In this document: positions 5,616-7,110 of the stretch, one piece after another | Layout: each line of letters begins with the position of its first letter | Numbering within the stretch: the stretch's first letter is position 1 | Source: Anaerolineae bacterium | GTDB lineage: Bacteria; Chloroflexota; Anaerolineae; Anaerolineales; Villigracilaceae | Length of the DNA: 7,110 nucleotides | Assembly: GCA_003158885.1 (NCBI GenBank) | Contig: PMLN01000130.1 | Coordinates: forward strand, 1,995 to 9,104 | Reading direction: 5' to 3' | Notes under the pieces: generated by a model | Told to the model about the DNA's origin: nothing | Seen by the model: only the letters and a program-made list of their open reading frames with translations | The model's database searches: none | Translations under genes and position numbers: made by a program

Positions 5616-5676
5616 CGCGAAGTTCGCCAAGACCGCAAAGATTCCTTTTTTCTTGGCGTACTTTGCGTGCTTCGCG
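5616..5676. repeat. GCGAAG-type hairpin overlapping repeat copy B
   Basis: CGCGAAG (5616-5622) pairs with CTTCGCG (5670-5676), and CGCCAAGA (5625-5632) pairs with TCTTGGCG (5651-5658). The right arm carries an extra unit of about nine bases. The right arm is shared with repeat copy A and with the repeat at 4694-4743, whereas the left arm is found only here. Confidence 0.6.
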
Positions 5677-5718
5677 TTAAAAAATGACAAAGCATAGGTT
5701 TACCATAGAATATGAGAA
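5636..5718 (-). repeat. Approximately 85-bp repeat copy B (inverted relative to copy A)
   Basis: The reverse complement aligns with 716-800 at about 85% identity. It shares in order the MTKHRFT start region, an A/T tract, AACGCGAAG and AAGTACGCCAAGAAAAA. Together with copy A it encloses the partner-switching operon and the SRP RNA gene. The copies are too short and diverged to suggest frequent recombination. Confidence 0.75.
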
Positions 5719-5758
5719 GGCCATATTCGCGCCTCGAACAGACCTTTCAGGTTTTTGA
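5684..5758 (+). pseudogene. 24-codon ORF MTKHRFTIEYEKAIF... (copy B fragment)
   Basis: ATG 5684 opens a 24-residue frame, MTKHRFTIEYEKAIFAPRT then DLSGF and TGA at 5756-5758, ending 21 bases before the next gene. The first 12 residues correspond to copy A with synonymous or conservative changes, pointing to a truncated gene start rather than random sequence. No ribosome-binding site is visible upstream (a run of A precedes the ATG). A functional leader peptide for the downstream operon is a less likely alternative. The family is not identified. Confidence 0.4.
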
Positions 5759-5779
5759 TTCCTATGGCAAAATAATCCC

Positions 5780-6187
5780 ATGTCCCGCTGGCTTTACTCC
5801 GTGATCGCAATCAGTGCTGGAATTGGCATCGGCCTATTCTATGGATGGGAAATCAATCCGGTTCAATTCGTGGATACCACGCCGGCGTCCATGCGCGCCG
5901 ACTATCGCGCCGATTATGTTCTGATGATCGCAGAAGCCTTTCATGCGGACCAAAACGCAGATGCCGCCATCCGCAGGCTGGCCGTCCTTGGAAGCAGCTC
6001 ACCGGCGGAACTTGCCGCTCAGGCGCTCCAAACCGGAAAAGCCATCGGCTACTCTTCCGAGGACATTTCCATGCTTCAGGAACTCACGCGCGCCCTGCAG
6101 GCCTACCAACCCGCCCCTTCGCCGATGGATGCCACCCCACCAACAGCCGCGCCGAAAGCTAACGTGCAGGGAGAAAGCACGCCATGA
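5780..6187 (+). CDS. Membrane-anchored protein of unknown function, short paralogue
   Basis: This 135-residue protein is not recognised as a named family. Residues 5-22 (LYSVIAISAGIGIGLFYG) form one hydrophobic segment, probably an uncleaved anchor. Then come a conserved-looking INPVQFVDTTPASMRADYRADYVLMIAEAF, a helical region with AIRRLAVLGSSSP (about 63-75), AAQALQTGKAIGYSS, and a Pro/Ala/Thr-rich tail from about 110 (PAPSPMDATPPTAAP). The first 110 residues or so align with the protein encoded next door. The tail and anchor suggest a helical domain on the outer face of the membrane. The ATG at 5780 has no clear Shine-Dalgarno sequence. The previous ATG at 5764 meets a stop after two codons. 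The gene overlaps the next by four bases (ATGA), so the two are cotranscribed. Confidence 0.85.
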   Translation: MSRWLYSVIAISAGIGIGLFYGWEINPVQFVDTTPASMRADYRADYVLMIAEAFHADQNADAAIRRLAVLGSSSPAELAAQALQTGKAIGYSSEDISMLQELTRALQAYQPAPSPMDATPPTAAPKANVQGESTP

Positions 6188-7050
6188 AGCGTTTTCCATG
6201 GGAAGTCATTCCCGTGCTGGCAATTGGAATCGCGCTGGGTCTATTCTATGCATGGATGGTCGCGCCGGTGCGTTACATCAATACCGTTCCCAATACGCTG
6301 CGCACAGATTTCAAGGATCAATACCGGATCCTCATTGCCGCGTCCTACGCGTCCACGCACGATCTGACGCGTGCAAAAGCACGGCTTGAATTGCTCGGCG
6401 ATAGCGACCCCGTGCAGGCATTGAGCGCGCAAGCCCAGCGCATGTTGGCCGCGGGCCAACCTTTGGATGTGATCCAACAAGCAGCCAGGCTGGCGACCGA
6501 TCTACAATCCGGCGCCGCACAATTACCACCCACGGCAGTTGCCGAATCAACCCTCAGCTTCGAGCCACCGACAGCCACGAGGGCAACGTTCCCTGTGGAA
6601 ACCGATACGCCGCAAGTCGGACCGGTTGAATCGCCCACCGCTCAAATCACCAATACGATCCTTCCCCTGGGAACTGCCACGCCCCGCCCCACTCATACGC
6701 CCACGGCGACCATAGGCGCGCCATTTATATTATTGAGCAACGATATAGTCTGCAAACCAAACCTGACCGATGGATTGATGCAAATCTCTGTGATCGACAG
6801 CCGGAATCATCAAATGCCCGGTGTGGAAATCATCATCACCTGGATTGGGGGCGAGGAGCAATTCTTTACCGGATTAAAGTCCGAACTGCAAGCCGGTTAT
6901 GCGGACTATATCATGCAGGCCAATGTGGCCTATACCGTGCGCATCGCGGAATCGGGCACACCGGTCCCCAATTTGAGCGCGCCCACCTGCACCGATTCAA
7001 GCGGACAAACGTATACCGGTGGGTTTCATCTCACATTCCAACAACCTTAA
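6184..7050 (+). CDS. Membrane-anchored protein with Pro/Thr linker and C-terminal beta-rich domain, long paralogue
   Basis: This 288-residue protein is not recognised as a named family. Its N-terminal half (TM segment at about 7-26, EVIPVLAIGIALGLFYAWM; then APVRYINTVPNTLRTDF; ARLELLGDSDP; LSAQAQRMLAAGQ) parallels the upstream protein. A Pro/Thr/Ala-rich linker follows at about 113-178 (for example TATPRPTHTPTAT). The linker leads to a domain of about 110 residues rich in predicted strands (ILLSNDIVCKP, MQISVIDSRNHQMPGVEIIITW, FFTGLKSEL, GYADYIM, YTVRIAE). C190 and C269 are its only cysteines and could form a disulfide outside the cell. An Ig-like or carboxypeptidase-regulatory-like sandwich is my guess. 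AGGGAG about ten bases upstream supports the ATG at 6184, which overlaps the previous stop codon. Confidence 0.87.
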   Translation: MKRFPWEVIPVLAIGIALGLFYAWMVAPVRYINTVPNTLRTDFKDQYRILIAASYASTHDLTRAKARLELLGDSDPVQALSAQAQRMLAAGQPLDVIQQAARLATDLQSGAAQLPPTAVAESTLSFEPPTATRATFPVETDTPQVGPVESPTAQITNTILPLGTATPRPTHTPTATIGAPFILLSNDIVCKPNLTDGLMQISVIDSRNHQMPGVEIIITWIGGEEQFFTGLKSELQAGYADYIMQANVAYTVRIAESGTPVPNLSAPTCTDSSGQTYTGGFHLTFQQP

Positions 7051-7110
7051 AGAAACAGGGGGGTGTCTAAAAAGGGGAAAGGGGAGTCAGGGCAATCGCA
7101 TCTAAATTCC
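7051..7110. other. Right-edge non-coding sequence
   Basis: This is a purine-rich stretch (AAAAAGGGGAAAGGGGAG) after the last stop codon. No hairpin terminator, start codon with a ribosome-binding site, or repeat is recognised in the 60 bases visible. Confidence 0.4.

Noticed and set aside
5099..5680. Plus-strand 193-codon open frame
   Set aside because: It runs antisense across the STAS start and its promoter, then through two repeats and the SRP RNA gene. The composition is not protein-like, and there is no ribosome-binding site.
1..7110. CRISPR array, tRNA, rRNA or full insertion sequence
   Set aside because: There are no regularly spaced repeats, no cloverleaf or TTCGAATC-type arm in a proper context, and no transposase-like reading frame on either strand.

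Overview
The window looks like a chromosomal segment of a Chloroflexota bacterium, probably class Anaerolineae. This is inferred from the style of the genes and gaps: a SpoIIE-type phosphatase with many GAF domains, membrane-anchored proteins with Pro/Thr-rich 'TATPRPTHTPTAT' linkers, and intergenic hairpin repeats built from short units such as CGCGAAG, ACGAAGG and ACGGAT. No taxonomic marker protein is present. The SRP RNA could be used for placement.

Layout. Minus strand, 1-614: ridA, followed directly (TGA then GTG) by the start of a response-regulator gene. That gene loses its receiver homology at about position 83, where an ACGGAT inverted repeat begins, and it runs off the left edge. 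615-898: ridA promoter region, repeat copy A and the terminator of the next operon. Minus strand, 5148-899: a partner-switching module of an STAS anti-sigma-factor antagonist (RsbV type), a HATPase_c_2 anti-sigma factor/kinase (RsbW type) and a 1089-residue protein with five GAF-like modules and a C-terminal PP2C/SpoIIE phosphatase (RsbU type). 5164-5779 has no full-length protein gene but holds the rsbV-type promoter, a CGCGAATTTTCGC inverted repeat, the SRP 4.5S-like RNA gene with its own sigma70-like promoter, and repeat copy B. Plus strand, 5780-7050: two overlapping tandem paralogous genes for single-pass membrane-anchored extracytoplasmic proteins of unknown function. The second carries an additional Cys-containing C-terminal domain.

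How the genes work together. In known partner-switching systems the RsbW-type kinase binds and blocks a sigma factor or other target and inactivates the STAS protein by phosphorylating one serine. The SpoIIE-type phosphatase removes that phosphate when its sensor domains are stimulated, which frees the target. All three core parts are here, and the phosphatase is translationally coupled to the kinase. No sigma factor is visible, so the output is unknown.

Most unusual observations. Two copies of an approximately 85-bp repeat lie in opposite orientation at 716-800 and 5636-5718 and enclose the whole regulatory module. Each includes the start of an open frame (MTKHRFT...) whose codons differ in a coding-like way. 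An SRP RNA gene occupies what would otherwise look like an empty gap. The receiver domain lacks its phosphoacceptor region. A stable hairpin sits in place of a normal ribosome-binding site in front of the RsbW-type gene.
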